A stretch of DNA of 45,587 nucleotides from Runella sp. (GTDB lineage Bacteria; Bacteroidota; Bacteroidia; Cytophagales; Spirosomataceae): NCBI GenBank assembly GCA_023254175.1, contig JALQYJ010000021.1, forward strand, positions 1 to 45,587, given 5' to 3'. Shown here in pieces: positions 36,561 through 45,150 of this stretch. Below the pieces are notes generated by a model, which saw only the letters and a list, made by a program, of their open reading frames with translations, did no database searches and was not told the DNA's origin. Both the position numbers and the translations under genes were made by a program. Every line of letters starts with the position of its first letter. Position 1 is the first letter of the stretch.

Positions 36561-37721
36561 TTACCCCTTCCAAGACCTCATTGCTCGCAATCCAAACACG
36601 CCACCCAAGCCTAAAACAATCAAAGCGAAATAACTGTATAGGCCAAAAAGCCACTGAATCAAGTACAAACTCGGGATGGTGATAAAAAAGCCAATGGAAG
36701 TCACCAACGTAAGCGCCGTGGCACGGTAATGAGCAGGGGCGTTGAGCGATACCAAGGTCGAAAATTGAGGGGAATCGGCGACAACGCTTATCCCCCAAAC
36801 GAGCAGAAAAACCAAAAAGACAAGAGGCGAATAGGTAAGTAAAAAGACACTTGCGACGCAGCAAAAGTAGGACACCATCAACGCCCACCAAGCCGTTCGA
36901 TGACTTCCCCATCGAAGCGACATTTCGCCCGTAAGTACACATCCCAACGCCCCCGAGGCAATCACTACAAAGGCAACCAAAGCCACGGGTAAGGAGTGAT
37001 GCGTACGTTCGTTGTAGCTACTCACAATCACAGGAACAAACGCCCAAAAAGTATATAATTCAAACATGTGCCCAAAGTACCCAAAGGCGTATTTACGAAA
37101 CAACTTATCCCGAAATACCTCCCGTAACACCGCAGGATTAAACCACCCCGCTACCCGACGATACGGGCCATCGCGGAGGAGCAAGCCCACCACAAGCCCA
37201 CCCCCAACGGCCAACGCCGAGGTCGCTTCAATGACGTATTGCCACGGCAGAGTCAACGAAAACGACTTAATAGCGTACGGGAACGCCGTTCCCAACACCA
37301 GCGCTCCCACCAAATAGCCCAAGGCTTTACCCAATCCTGCTTCGTACCAATCGCTACAAATTTTCATCCCAACGGGATATACTCCCGCCAAAAAGAATCC
37401 CACACCCCAACGAGCCAACAACATCGCCGTTAGTGATTCGTAGGTAGCCAACACGGCCAAATTACAGCCCGCCGCCAACAGCGCAGAGCTCATAAACACC
37501 CGCACGGGCGAAAATCGGTCGGCAATCGAGAAATAGGAATAGGCCAGCGTTCCCATCACAAACCCAAGCTGCACAGCCGTGGTCATGGTAGGCATAAAAG
37601 CCGAAGTAGTGGGGTGAAATACCTGTAAAGCAGGCAAAATGGCATTGACGGCAAACCACAGCGAGGTACCCGCAAACTGGGCAATAACCACCAACGGCAA
37701 AAGATAAAAAGGGCGTTTCAT
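36561..37721 (-). CDS. MFS transporter
   Basis: A 386-residue hydrophobic protein with about 12 membrane segments, the length and pattern of the major facilitator superfamily (opening MKRPFYLLPLVVIAQFAGTSLWFAVNAILPAL; GVGFFLAGVYPVGMKICSDWYEAGLGKALGYLVGALVLG in the first half, the latter matching the common VGMKI.SDWF pattern of MFS proteins). It sits in the inner membrane and exports or imports a small solute that cannot be named. It converges with VCBS 3 (9-base gap) and diverges from the DUF4846 gene, sharing a promoter region of about 90 bases. Confidence 0.88.
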   Translation of the reverse strand: MKRPFYLLPLVVIAQFAGTSLWFAVNAILPALQVFHPTTSAFMPTMTTAVQLGFVMGTLAYSYFSIADRFSPVRVFMSSALLAAGCNLAVLATYESLTAMLLARWGVGFFLAGVYPVGMKICSDWYEAGLGKALGYLVGALVLGTAFPYAIKSFSLTLPWQYVIEATSALAVGGGLVVGLLLRDGPYRRVAGWFNPAVLREVFRDKLFRKYAFGYFGHMFELYTFWAFVPVIVSSYNERTHHSLPVALVAFVVIASGALGCVLTGEMSLRWGSHRTAWWALMVSYFCCVASVFLLTYSPLVFLVFLLVWGISVVADSPQFSTLVSLNAPAHYRATALTLVTSIGFFITIPSLYLIQWLFGLYSYFALIVLGLGGVFGLRAMRSWKG

Positions 37722-37812
37722 AAAAGCGTTTCAAAAAACTTTTAAAGCTACTCAAAAAATGAATTGCCCATCGCTTCGTTTTCTCCGCAGTCGCTTAACA
37801 TTCGCTTTTTCT

Positions 37813-38592
37813 ATGAATCGCGTCCTTTTCTCTTTCCTCCTTTTTTGGGGAAGTTTTCTACCCCAAACCAGCCACGCCCAGGCTCCCGTGTCACCCACTG
37901 CCACGACCCTATCGGCGCGGTTTCCTGCCCCTGCGGGATTTCAGCGAACTACCACTGCATCTACATCTTTTGAGACGTTTTTGCGTCAGCTACCGCTCAA
38001 ACCTTGGGGAAGTAAAGTACTCTATTTTGACGGTCATTCCAAAAACACCCCCAACGTGTATGTTTCGGTCGTTGACCTAAGCATTGGTAAAAAAGACCTT
38101 CATCAATGCGCCGATGCCGTCATGCGTTTGCGGGCGGAGTATTTGTTTCAGCAAAAACAGTTTGAAAAAATTCATTTCAATTTTTTAGCCGACGGCAAGC
38201 CCCGTTATTTCAGTACTTACGCCAAAGGCAGCTATTCATATCCAATATTTTGGAAGTACATGGAGTACATTTTCGCGTCGGCTAACACCCGTTCATTGCA
38301 CGACGAGTTACAGCCTATTTCAATGCAACACCTGAAAATCGGCGACGTTTTTATTCAAAAAGGTGTACCTTTCGGTCATGCGGTAATGGTGGTGGACATG
38401 GTTCAAAACCCTACGACGGGGCAAAAATTGTTTTTGTTAGCCCAAAGCTACATGCCTGCCCAAGAAACCCAGATTTTGAAAAACCCCAACAATGCTGCCC
38501 TTAGCCCGTGGTATGAACTTAAAAACGAAACGTTGAAAACACCCGAATGGACGTTTGAACCCAGTGATATACGACGTTTTAAGGAAAACTAA
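37813..38592 (+). CDS. DUF4846 secreted protein
   Basis: From the ATG at 37813 the protein is 259 residues with a signal peptide (MNRVLFSFLLFWGSFLPQTSHAQ). A start at 37759 would put 18 extra residues before the signal. The core RFPAPAGFQRT...SFETFLRQLPLKPWGSKVLYFDG, VVDLSIGKKDLHQCADAVMRLRAEYLF, and GDVFIQKGVPFGHAVMVVDM agree with DUF4846. The last segment (GxxxHAVMV, then FLLAQSYMPAQ) resembles an NlpC/P60-like His strand, but no catalytic Cys is evident. It lies 12 bases upstream of the M15 peptidase gene, suggesting a cell-envelope role. Confidence 0.85.
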   Translation: MNRVLFSFLLFWGSFLPQTSHAQAPVSPTATTLSARFPAPAGFQRTTTASTSFETFLRQLPLKPWGSKVLYFDGHSKNTPNVYVSVVDLSIGKKDLHQCADAVMRLRAEYLFQQKQFEKIHFNFLADGKPRYFSTYAKGSYSYPIFWKYMEYIFASANTRSLHDELQPISMQHLKIGDVFIQKGVPFGHAVMVVDMVQNPTTGQKLFLLAQSYMPAQETQILKNPNNAALSPWYELKNETLKTPEWTFEPSDIRRFKEN

Positions 38593-38604
38593 CTAGCCAA
38601 AACG

Positions 38605-39354
38605 ATGTCATTTTTCAACCCTTTTCTTCTTATTTTTTTTGTCCTACTCAGTCTCACTAGCCGTGCTCAGTCGGAATACTTACGGGCTTACCCTGACCAC
38701 ATTGTGCGCGCTACTTCCCGAGGTATTGTGTGGAAAGACTCTACCCTCATGCCTTTTGACGACGGACAAAAAAAGACCTTTGCCGAACTTCTTCAAAACG
38801 CCGACTTGGAAGACCAATTGGTGCAGAAATATTCCAAAAAACGCCAAGAAAAAGCCCCACAGCTCAACCACGACCCGGGGAGGTTTCGGTACGAACCTTT
38901 TTTTAGAAAAATGTACGGCAATACCGAAGCCGAAGTTCGCAAAAATCTCGTTGAGATTGTGTGGCTTCCCAAGACCCTGAAAAAAAAATTATTGGTATCA
39001 AAAATCAACAACGTACACCAACATTTTCAAGCCGTTTCGGACGAATTAGAACGCCACCCCGAATTACTCAAGTACGTCGATAATCCCGCGGGTACGTTTG
39101 TGTGGCGACTTATCAGCGGCACCAATCGCCTCAGTATGCACAGCTACGGGGTGGCCATCGACATCAACCTCAATTTGTCGCATTATTGGCAGTGGGACTG
39201 CCGTTGTAAAGAAGAAAATGTACCACTCTCCTACCGCAATAAGATAGCCGCTCAAGTAGTAGAAATCTTTGAAAAACACGGCTTTATCTGGGGCGGAAAG
39301 TGGTATCACTACGACACCATGCACTTCGAGTATCGTCCTGAGCTGCTTTTTTAG
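38605..39354 (+). CDS. Secreted M15-family peptidase (D-Ala-D-Ala carboxypeptidase-like)
   Basis: A 249-residue protein with a signal peptide (MSFFNPFLLIFFVLLSLTSRAQ). The zinc site of M15 peptidases is present: His179 and Asp186 in SMHSYGVAIDIN and His240 in YHYDTMHFEYRPEL, so it should be active on peptidoglycan stem peptides in the periplasm. The region before the core (residues 50-130) is polar and not recognised. It probably forms an operon with the DUF4846 gene. Confidence 0.9.
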   Translation: MSFFNPFLLIFFVLLSLTSRAQSEYLRAYPDHIVRATSRGIVWKDSTLMPFDDGQKKTFAELLQNADLEDQLVQKYSKKRQEKAPQLNHDPGRFRYEPFFRKMYGNTEAEVRKNLVEIVWLPKTLKKKLLVSKINNVHQHFQAVSDELERHPELLKYVDNPAGTFVWRLISGTNRLSMHSYGVAIDINLNLSHYWQWDCRCKEENVPLSYRNKIAAQVVEIFEKHGFIWGGKWYHYDTMHFEYRPELLF

Positions 39355-39744
39355 TCGATGGACTACTCTCAACCCTCCTTCTCCAGCTCAAAAATGGCTT
39401 CGCTGCCATGGCCAAATACTTTGCCGAAGACTCGGCTTCCATCTTCACTTGAGCGTTTAAGGCGACCTCTAATTCTTCTTTTAATGACGTTCGCAGGCGT
39501 GCGGTGTCTTTTATAGTTTTATTTATTTTAAAATGGGGAGTTTCCTCTATTTTTCACCACAATACTACACCCTTTGGCGTAAAAATGTTCTATTCCCAAG
39601 TACCGAGGCCAAAATTTGGAATGAGTCTGAATTTGAGAAACCTACAATTTGCAGGAGAGTGAAGGTAAGTAATGTCATTTTTGCCTTTTTAATTGCGTAA
39701 CAATCTTCAAACGGAGTCATTTATCATCCTAAACAACGATACAA
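39355..39744. other. Intergenic region with a ferritin remnant
   Basis: The first 160 bases contain the degraded ferritin fragment on the minus strand. From 39515 to 39744 I see no gene, no clear hairpin and only weak promoter-like words. Confidence 0.6.
39404..39514 (-). pseudogene. Remnant of a ferritin gene N-terminus
   Basis: The minus strand encodes KDTARLRTSLKEELEV, then ALNAQVKMEAESSAKYLAMA, which matches the first helix of bacterial non-haem ferritins. The codon where Met is expected is ATA, and there is no in-frame ATG just upstream. After AMA the similarity stops and the rest of the protein (about 130 residues) is missing. It is therefore a truncated, start-less relic, not a functional iron-storage gene. 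Confidence 0.6.
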
Positions 39745-42282
39745 GTGAGATTCAATACGTGGATAGCAGCATTACTTTTGGCCTTGTCCATCAAAACATA
39801 CGCTCAGACCAATAAGGCCTCCTCTTCTGCGAGTTTCAACAGCGCCAAACCGTGGACGTACTGGTGGTGGCTGGGAAGTACCGTCACCGAAAGCGACATT
39901 ACGTGGCAACTCGAAAACTTCGCCAAAGCAGGTCTGGGAGGGGTTCACATTATCCCTATTTATGGCATCAAAGGGCTTGAAAAACAAGCAATTCCGTACC
40001 TAAGCCCGCGCTGGATGGAAGTGTTGGCCCATACGGTTCGAGAAGGAAAACGTCTCGGATTGGGCGTGGACATGACCACGGGGACGGGCTGGCCTTTTGG
40101 CGGACCGAACGTGTCGCCTGAATTTGCAGCAAAAAAATGGCAGTTTGTCAACGGCGAAATTCAAAGCGTGCTCACCAAGCAGGCCGTCAAGCGTGCCGCT
40201 CCTGGGGGTGAAGGGCTGGTACTTGACCCGTTTTCGGCCAAAGCCATGCCGCATTATGTGCAACGTTTTGACTCAGCATTTGCCAATTTCAAAGACCGTC
40301 CTCGCGCCATGTACAACGATTCTTACGAAGTCTATGGCGCCAACTGGACGGATGATTTTTTAAACGAGTTTCAAAAACGGCGCGGCTACGACCTTAAAAG
40401 CCAATGGGCCGACTTCGTCGATACCACCACGGCTTTGGTCAAAATCGACTATCACCAGACGCTCTCGGAGTTATTACTGGAAAATTATGCCAAAAAATGG
40501 ACCGATTGGTCGCACAAGCAAGGCTTCGTCACACGCTACCAAGCCCACGGTTCGCCAGGCAACCTACTCGATTTATATGAAGCTTCCGACATTCCCGAAA
40601 CCGAGTCTTTTGGTACAAGCCGCTTGCCAATCAAAGGGCTACGCGTCGATGACCAATACGAAGTAGACCGTTTTGGAACGCCCAATGCCCTTGCCATGAA
40701 ATTTGCGAGCTCGGCCGCGCACCTTGCTTCTAAAAAATGGGTAAGTTCCGAAAGTACCACTTGGTTGGCCAATCACTTCAAAGTCTCGCTTTCACAAATC
40801 AAGCCTCAGTTAGACGAATTGTTTGTATCAGGCATCAACCATATTTTTTACCACGGCACTACTTATACTCCTAAAAACGAGGCATTTCCTGGATGGTTAT
40901 TCTATGCTTCCACCAACTACGGCGTTCATTCCCACTTTTGGAAACATTATCCGTTGTTGAACAAGTATGTAGAACGGTGCCAGACGATTTTGCAAAATAG
41001 CCAAGCCGACAACGACCTGCTGGTTTATTTCCCTATCCATGATTTATGGGCTACCAAACCTCGTGCGGGAGGGGGTATCCACCAATTGGAAGTTCATCAT
41101 GTGGATAAGTGGTTATTAAAACTTCCTTTTGGGCAACTTAGCAATTGGCTTTGGGATAACGGCTTTGCGTTTGACTTCATTTCCGACGACCAACTGCAAC
41201 GCTTTGCGTCGTTAGCGACCAAAAAGTACAAAACGATTTTGGTTCCTGCCACCACCTACCTCCCCCAATCAACCCTTTCGCGGCTCGCAGCATTGTCAAA
41301 GGCAGGGGCTAAGGTAATCTTTATGGAACATTTTCCCACTACCCCAACGGGTTTTGCCCAACAATCAGAGCGGAGGGCGTCTTTCCAAAAACTCCTCCAA
41401 ACGTGGGCGGGGCAACAGGCTCACTTTTCAAATCTTGGCGACTTGGAAAGTGTCCTAGCCACCCAGAAAATCCGCCAAGAAACGTGGGCTAAAAACGGCT
41501 TAAAGTACATTCGGAAAGTACAAAATGGCAAAGTGGTCTACTTTATCGCTAACCAAAATCAGCTTTTCAGCGAAGGATGGATTACACTCGCTACTCCTGC
41601 AAAAAAGGTGTATATGTACCAGCCTTTGACCGATAAAACGATAGAATTACCCGTTAGAACCAAACAAGGAAAAACACAGGTTTACCTCTCGCTCCTTTCG
41701 GGTGAGTCGTGTTTTTTGAAATTGGATGCGACCTCAAACGTTGGAAAGGTTTTGAACCTTTCCAACGCTCAAACTTTCCCCCTAAAGGGTAACTGGAAAC
41801 TAACATTCGTCGAAGGCAAACCCTACCTACCCGCTTCCAAAACAGTTTCTGACCTAGGTTCATGGACAAGTTTATCGGATTCGGCCAGTTATTTCTCTGG
41901 GACGGCGCGGTATTCGTTGACTTTTGACGTCCCTGCGGGCATCGAAAAAGCCAGTAAAATAGTGTTGGATTTGGGAGATGTCCGCGAAGTGGCCGATGTG
42001 ACGCTCAATGGTCAAAAAATTGGTACAGCTTGGAGTTTACCATTCCGCCTCGAACTGCCCGCTGGGAGTTTAAAAGACCACCAAAACACCCTCGAAATTG
42101 AAGTAACTAACCTCTCAGCCAACTATATGCGCCTCCGCGACACACAGCAGCCCGACTGGAAAAAGTTTCAGGAAATCAACATGGTGGACATTCAATACAA
42201 ACCTTTCAACGCCTCAAAGTGGCAAGCTATGCCCTCAGGCTTGTTAGGTGAAGTAACGATGGAGTATTGGACGAAAAAATAA
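39745..42282 (+). CDS. Secreted GH106-like glycoside hydrolase (alpha-L-rhamnosidase-like)
   Basis: An 845-residue protein starting at GTG with a signal peptide (MRFNTWIAALLLALSIKTYAQ); no ATG lies close by. The body follows the GH106 pattern: KPWTYWWWLGSTVTESDITWQLENFAKAGLGGVHIIPIYG, GTGWPFGGP, NDSYEVYGANWTDDFLNEFQKRRGYD, and a C-terminal beta-sandwich (GTARYSLTFDVP, LDLGDVREVADVTLNGQKIGTAW). Such enzymes remove rhamnose from plant and microbial glycans in the periplasm or outside. Residues 665-674 are encoded by a perfect 13-bp palindrome lying between the catalytic part and the beta-sandwich. It stands alone, followed by a bidirectional terminator. Confidence 0.88.
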   Translation: MRFNTWIAALLLALSIKTYAQTNKASSSASFNSAKPWTYWWWLGSTVTESDITWQLENFAKAGLGGVHIIPIYGIKGLEKQAIPYLSPRWMEVLAHTVREGKRLGLGVDMTTGTGWPFGGPNVSPEFAAKKWQFVNGEIQSVLTKQAVKRAAPGGEGLVLDPFSAKAMPHYVQRFDSAFANFKDRPRAMYNDSYEVYGANWTDDFLNEFQKRRGYDLKSQWADFVDTTTALVKIDYHQTLSELLLENYAKKWTDWSHKQGFVTRYQAHGSPGNLLDLYEASDIPETESFGTSRLPIKGLRVDDQYEVDRFGTPNALAMKFASSAAHLASKKWVSSESTTWLANHFKVSLSQIKPQLDELFVSGINHIFYHGTTYTPKNEAFPGWLFYASTNYGVHSHFWKHYPLLNKYVERCQTILQNSQADNDLLVYFPIHDLWATKPRAGGGIHQLEVHHVDKWLLKLPFGQLSNWLWDNGFAFDFISDDQLQRFASLATKKYKTILVPATTYLPQSTLSRLAALSKAGAKVIFMEHFPTTPTGFAQQSERRASFQKLLQTWAGQQAHFSNLGDLESVLATQKIRQETWAKNGLKYIRKVQNGKVVYFIANQNQLFSEGWITLATPAKKVYMYQPLTDKTIELPVRTKQGKTQVYLSLLSGESCFLKLDATSNVGKVLNLSNAQTFPLKGNWKLTFVEGKPYLPASKTVSDLGSWTSLSDSASYFSGTARYSLTFDVPAGIEKASKIVLDLGDVREVADVTLNGQKIGTAWSLPFRLELPAGSLKDHQNTLEIEVTNLSANYMRLRDTQQPDWKKFQEINMVDIQYKPFNASKWQAMPSGLLGEVTMEYWTKK
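41739..41767 (+). repeat. Perfect 13-bp palindrome inside the GH106-like gene
   Basis: CGTTGGAAAGGTT and its exact reverse complement are separated by only three bases. It is in frame and encodes VGKVLNLSNA. Such a hairpin within a reading frame, at a domain boundary, looks like an inserted repeat element. Confidence 0.7.
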
Positions 42283-42390
42283 TTTACTTTTTTTTCCTTT
42301 TTTTGCAACGCTACCTCTCTAACCTTAGTATTGGTAAATAAGAAAATGATTAGATAGATAATCGTATTCGTTTTTATGGCTGTTAGAGAG

Positions 42391-42423
42391 AAAATCGCCG
42401 TTGGTCCTACCGACGGCGATTTT
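42391..42423. terminator. Bidirectional terminator between GH106-like and DUF5990 genes
   Basis: AAAATCGCCGT and its exact reverse complement flank an 11-base loop, giving a GC-rich stem with A- and T-runs on the two sides. It lies between two converging genes, 3 bases from the stop of the minus-strand gene. Confidence 0.85.
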
Positions 42424-42426
42424 TTG

Positions 42427-42870
42427 TTACAAACAAGCCCTTACTTTCCAGCCTTCGGTGAGTTTAACACCGCCGCAATTTGGTCCACCGTCTTTTCCAA
42501 CGCCTGGCACATGCACTTCCAATACTGCCTGTGGCGTAGTTTCCAACTGTTCAATAAGCTCCCATGTAATGCTTTTCAAAGGGATTTTTAGCCGACGGCT
42601 CCACAGCGTATCTAGTTGTCCCGCCGCTCGGCCAATGTCGATATAGACAAAACGTTCTTTGGGAGGGCCTTGAGTGACTGCTCCCAAGAAAACGGGCGAA
42701 GCATCCGCCGAAGGCTTTACGCGTACCGTTGCTTCAAACGTCAGGTCATCTCCCGTCGATTTTTGTTTTTGCAGGGTAACGTAAGTATGCCCACTCCCCT
42801 GTTGAATCCCAAAATCGGTGTCTGCCGTTGGTTTTTCTAAAATAATCCGAAGGTTAATTTCTCGTTCCAT
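42427..42870 (-). CDS. DUF5990 family protein
   Basis: A 147-residue soluble protein. INLRIILEKPTADTDFGIQQGSGHTYVTLQKQKS, GPPKERFVYIDIGRAAGQ and WSRRLKIPLKSITWELI match what I recall of the DUF5990 family. There is no signal peptide and no catalytic motif. The role is unknown. It stands alone between a terminator and the start of the divergent HNH gene. Confidence 0.75.
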   Translation of the reverse strand: MEREINLRIILEKPTADTDFGIQQGSGHTYVTLQKQKSTGDDLTFEATVRVKPSADASPVFLGAVTQGPPKERFVYIDIGRAAGQLDTLWSRRLKIPLKSITWELIEQLETTPQAVLEVHVPGVGKDGGPNCGGVKLTEGWKVRACL

Positions 42871-42984
42871 GGCTTGGTATTATTAAGTAAAAGTACACAA
42901 TAAAGGTTTTGTAACTTTTATCTTACCTACCACGTCTTAAAAACAGCCATCTTTGTATAGTCATCTCTACCACTATTCCTTCCT

Positions 42985-44112
42985 ATGTCTCATCTACCCC
43001 ATCACGACCATTTAGACATATCCAAACTATCTTCTGTTTTTCGAGACACGACCAACTCCTATAAATTTTATTGGTTTCTTTCAATTTTAGACGATTTACG
43101 TGACAACGGTCAAAACCTAATCCCTCAAAAAGACATTGCGCTTCGTATGCTGGCAAATGTCTGGTATCCCCTCGATTTTTTCAAGCTATCCTTTGGGGCT
43201 CAAGATGGGTTCAAAAAAGTGGCCCAATTTATTTCTACCAAAATAACCGTCGATAACCGACCCAATTCGCCTGAGCTTTTTGAACAAATTAAAAAAAAAT
43301 TTTCGGAAGACGAGTTGTCACAACTGAGCCAAGAAGTAAAGAAATTATACCGTTGGGTTCCATTTCGATTTATACGCCCTTTCGTTGAGAACGAAACAAA
43401 AGGGCTACCAGATGCTCAAGTAAATATGGCAATCATTAAAACCTGTAATCAACTATTTGAACGTGAGCCACATCGAATCATGTATCGCTTCGCTGATGAC
43501 GCCATTGAACTCAATAGTATGTGGGTAGAATATTTACAGAAACACCAAGGTATTTTACGTAGCTTCATTTTCTGGCATTTGGTAAAGTTTATGCAAAAAA
43601 ATAACCCAAATGTCATCGGCCTTTCAGAGAAGCTTCATAAACCAGTAACACGAAATCTAACGTTAGCAAATCGCTTCTGGAGAGGTTATTTATCTGAAAA
43701 TCAAAATGTTTCTTGCATTTATTCAGGACAATATATTACGCTACAGAACTTAAGTTTGGATCACTTTCTTCCTTGGTCGTACGTAGTTCATGACCAACTC
43801 TGGAACATCATACCCACCACCAATACTGTTAATTCAGGTAAAAGTAATGGGCTTCCTTCCTACGAAATGTATTTTGAAAGCTATTTACAAGTTCAGTACG
43901 ACGTAGTTCAGTTTTACTTAAATAAAGGGAATAAAAAAATTTTGGAAGACTACAACTATATTTTTTCCGAAAATATAGATAAAATGTCACTAGATGTTTT
44001 TCGTAACGTCTTAACTAAGCACATCATTCCACAATTACAGTCAGCTCAAAATTTGGGCTTTTCGTACCCAAACATCTACGATAAAACGACGAACAAATGG
44101 AAAATGAAGTAA
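42985..44112 (+). CDS. Solo HNH endonuclease domain protein
   Basis: The 375-residue protein has a helical N-terminal two-thirds that I do not recognise and a C-terminal HNH core: Cys244 (CIYSG), Asp259-His260 in LDHFLPWSYV, Asn274 in LWNIIP, and Asn283, Lys286, Asn288 in VNSGKSN. This is the HNH_4-like pattern (DHFxPWS, WNxxP, VNxxK). The zinc-type Cys pairs of other HNH proteins are mostly absent. It should cleave DNA; its target is unknown, and such solo HNH proteins are often found in defence islands. The final codons overlap the start of the KptA relic in another frame. Confidence 0.85.
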   Translation: MSHLPHHDHLDISKLSSVFRDTTNSYKFYWFLSILDDLRDNGQNLIPQKDIALRMLANVWYPLDFFKLSFGAQDGFKKVAQFISTKITVDNRPNSPELFEQIKKKFSEDELSQLSQEVKKLYRWVPFRFIRPFVENETKGLPDAQVNMAIIKTCNQLFEREPHRIMYRFADDAIELNSMWVEYLQKHQGILRSFIFWHLVKFMQKNNPNVIGLSEKLHKPVTRNLTLANRFWRGYLSENQNVSCIYSGQYITLQNLSLDHFLPWSYVVHDQLWNIIPTTNTVNSGKSNGLPSYEMYFESYLQVQYDVVQFYLNKGNKKILEDYNYIFSENIDKMSLDVFRNVLTKHIIPQLQSAQNLGFSYPNIYDKTTNKWKMK

Positions 44113-44264
44113 AAACAAGTAAGTTTCTCAGCCTAGTGTTAAGACATAACCCTGCTTCAATTGGACTAAAGTTAGATGAAGAAGGATTTGATTTCTATCT
44201 TTCAGATAACCTTGTTTGGTTAACAAATTTTATTCCTGCCAAATTTATCAAGGTTTATGAGTAG
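44097..44264 (+). pseudogene. kptA: Internally deleted RNA 2'-phosphotransferase (KptA) mini-gene
   Basis: This 55-codon frame fuses the two ends of KptA/Tpt1: residues 8-31 (TSKFLSLVLRHNPASIGLKL, then DEEGF) match the family N-terminus and residues 32-55 (DFYLSDNLVWLTNFIPAKF) the C-terminus. The usual protein has about 180 residues, so around 130 are missing, including most of the NAD- and RNA-binding residues. The junction is in frame. The ATG overlaps the HNH gene end by 16 bases, and the end overlaps the next start by 8, so the frame still links its neighbours. It may be only a relic, or a short peptide kept for coupling. Confidence 0.7.
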
Positions 44265-45102
44265 TTCAAACAATCCCAATACCCACCTAACAGCGAAAGA
44301 ACGTACTAGCCCTTCACTTCCTGTACGAATGTTATACGACCGTGGACTTCTTCGGGGTAAAATTCTAGATTTTGGCTGCGGTTTTGGTAAAGATGTTGAC
44401 TTTCTTCTCCAAAAGGGATTTGACGCACAAGGATTTGACCCCTATTATTTCCCTTTAACGCCTTCAGGAAAGTTTGATACGATACTCTGCTTCTATGTTT
44501 TGAACGTTCTTTTCCCCGAAGAACAAAACCAAGTATTAATGCAGATTTCAAGTTTGCTCAAGCCAACAGGTAAAGCCTATTTTGCCGTTCGACGTGACAT
44601 TCACAAAGATGGGTTTCGGACACACCAACTTCATGCAAAACCAACCTACCAGTGTTATGTAAAACTACCTTATACTTCCATTTTCCTAAATGAAAATACC
44701 GAATTTTACGAGTATCAGCATTTTAACCAACTTACTTATAAACCCTCAAAATGCCCTTTTTGCACACCTGCCCCAAAATTACAATTACTGGCAGAAACAC
44801 CTTTAAGTTACGCAATTTTAGACGGATATCCCGTTACCAAAGGTCATACGTTGATTATTCCAAAACGCCACGTAGCCGATTATTTTGAACTAAAATTTGA
44901 AGAACAAAAAGACCTAGTACAACTCACTAGTTATATTCAAAAAAGCCTCAAAGTTAATTTCCAACCCGATGGCTTGAACGTGGGAATGAACATTGGTAAA
45001 AGCGCAGGTCAAAAATTTCCACATACGGCATTGCACCTCATCCCCCGCTACGAAGGCGACAGTAAAAACCCTAATAGTGGTATTCGAAATGTATTAAAAT
45101 AA
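44257..45102 (+). CDS. SAM methyltransferase-HIT domain fusion, HIT nucleophile lost
   Basis: A 281-residue cytoplasmic protein. Residues 15-160 form a class I methyltransferase-like domain: glycine-rich ILDFGCGFG (36-44), GFDP (59-62), and YFAVRRDI (108-115). Residues 164-281 form a HIT domain: CPFC (166-169), GYPVTKGHTLIIPKRHVADYF and the triad region GQKFPHTALHLIPRY. The usual HxHxH reads H256-T-A258-L-H260, so the middle, nucleophilic His is Ala. The likely zinc ligands (Cys166, Cys169, His205, His256) remain. Such a HIT domain may bind but not hydrolyse nucleotides. The methylation target is unknown. The start overlaps the KptA relic. Confidence 0.83.
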   Translation: MSSSNNPNTHLTAKERTSPSLPVRMLYDRGLLRGKILDFGCGFGKDVDFLLQKGFDAQGFDPYYFPLTPSGKFDTILCFYVLNVLFPEEQNQVLMQISSLLKPTGKAYFAVRRDIHKDGFRTHQLHAKPTYQCYVKLPYTSIFLNENTEFYEYQHFNQLTYKPSKCPFCTPAPKLQLLAETPLSYAILDGYPVTKGHTLIIPKRHVADYFELKFEEQKDLVQLTSYIQKSLKVNFQPDGLNVGMNIGKSAGQKFPHTALHLIPRYEGDSKNPNSGIRNVLK

Positions 45103-45150
45103 CTCTTCTAGTCCATTATTGCTTTATATCGTTATGACTGGAATCAGCCT

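Noticed and set aside
39269-39460. Plus-strand 63-codon frame after the M15 peptidase
   Set aside because: It overlaps the peptidase 3' end and the ferritin relic on the other strand and resembles no protein.
43690-43860. HNH motif as part of a Cas9-like protein
   Set aside because: There is no RuvC domain, no cas gene and no repeat array; the protein is only 375 residues.
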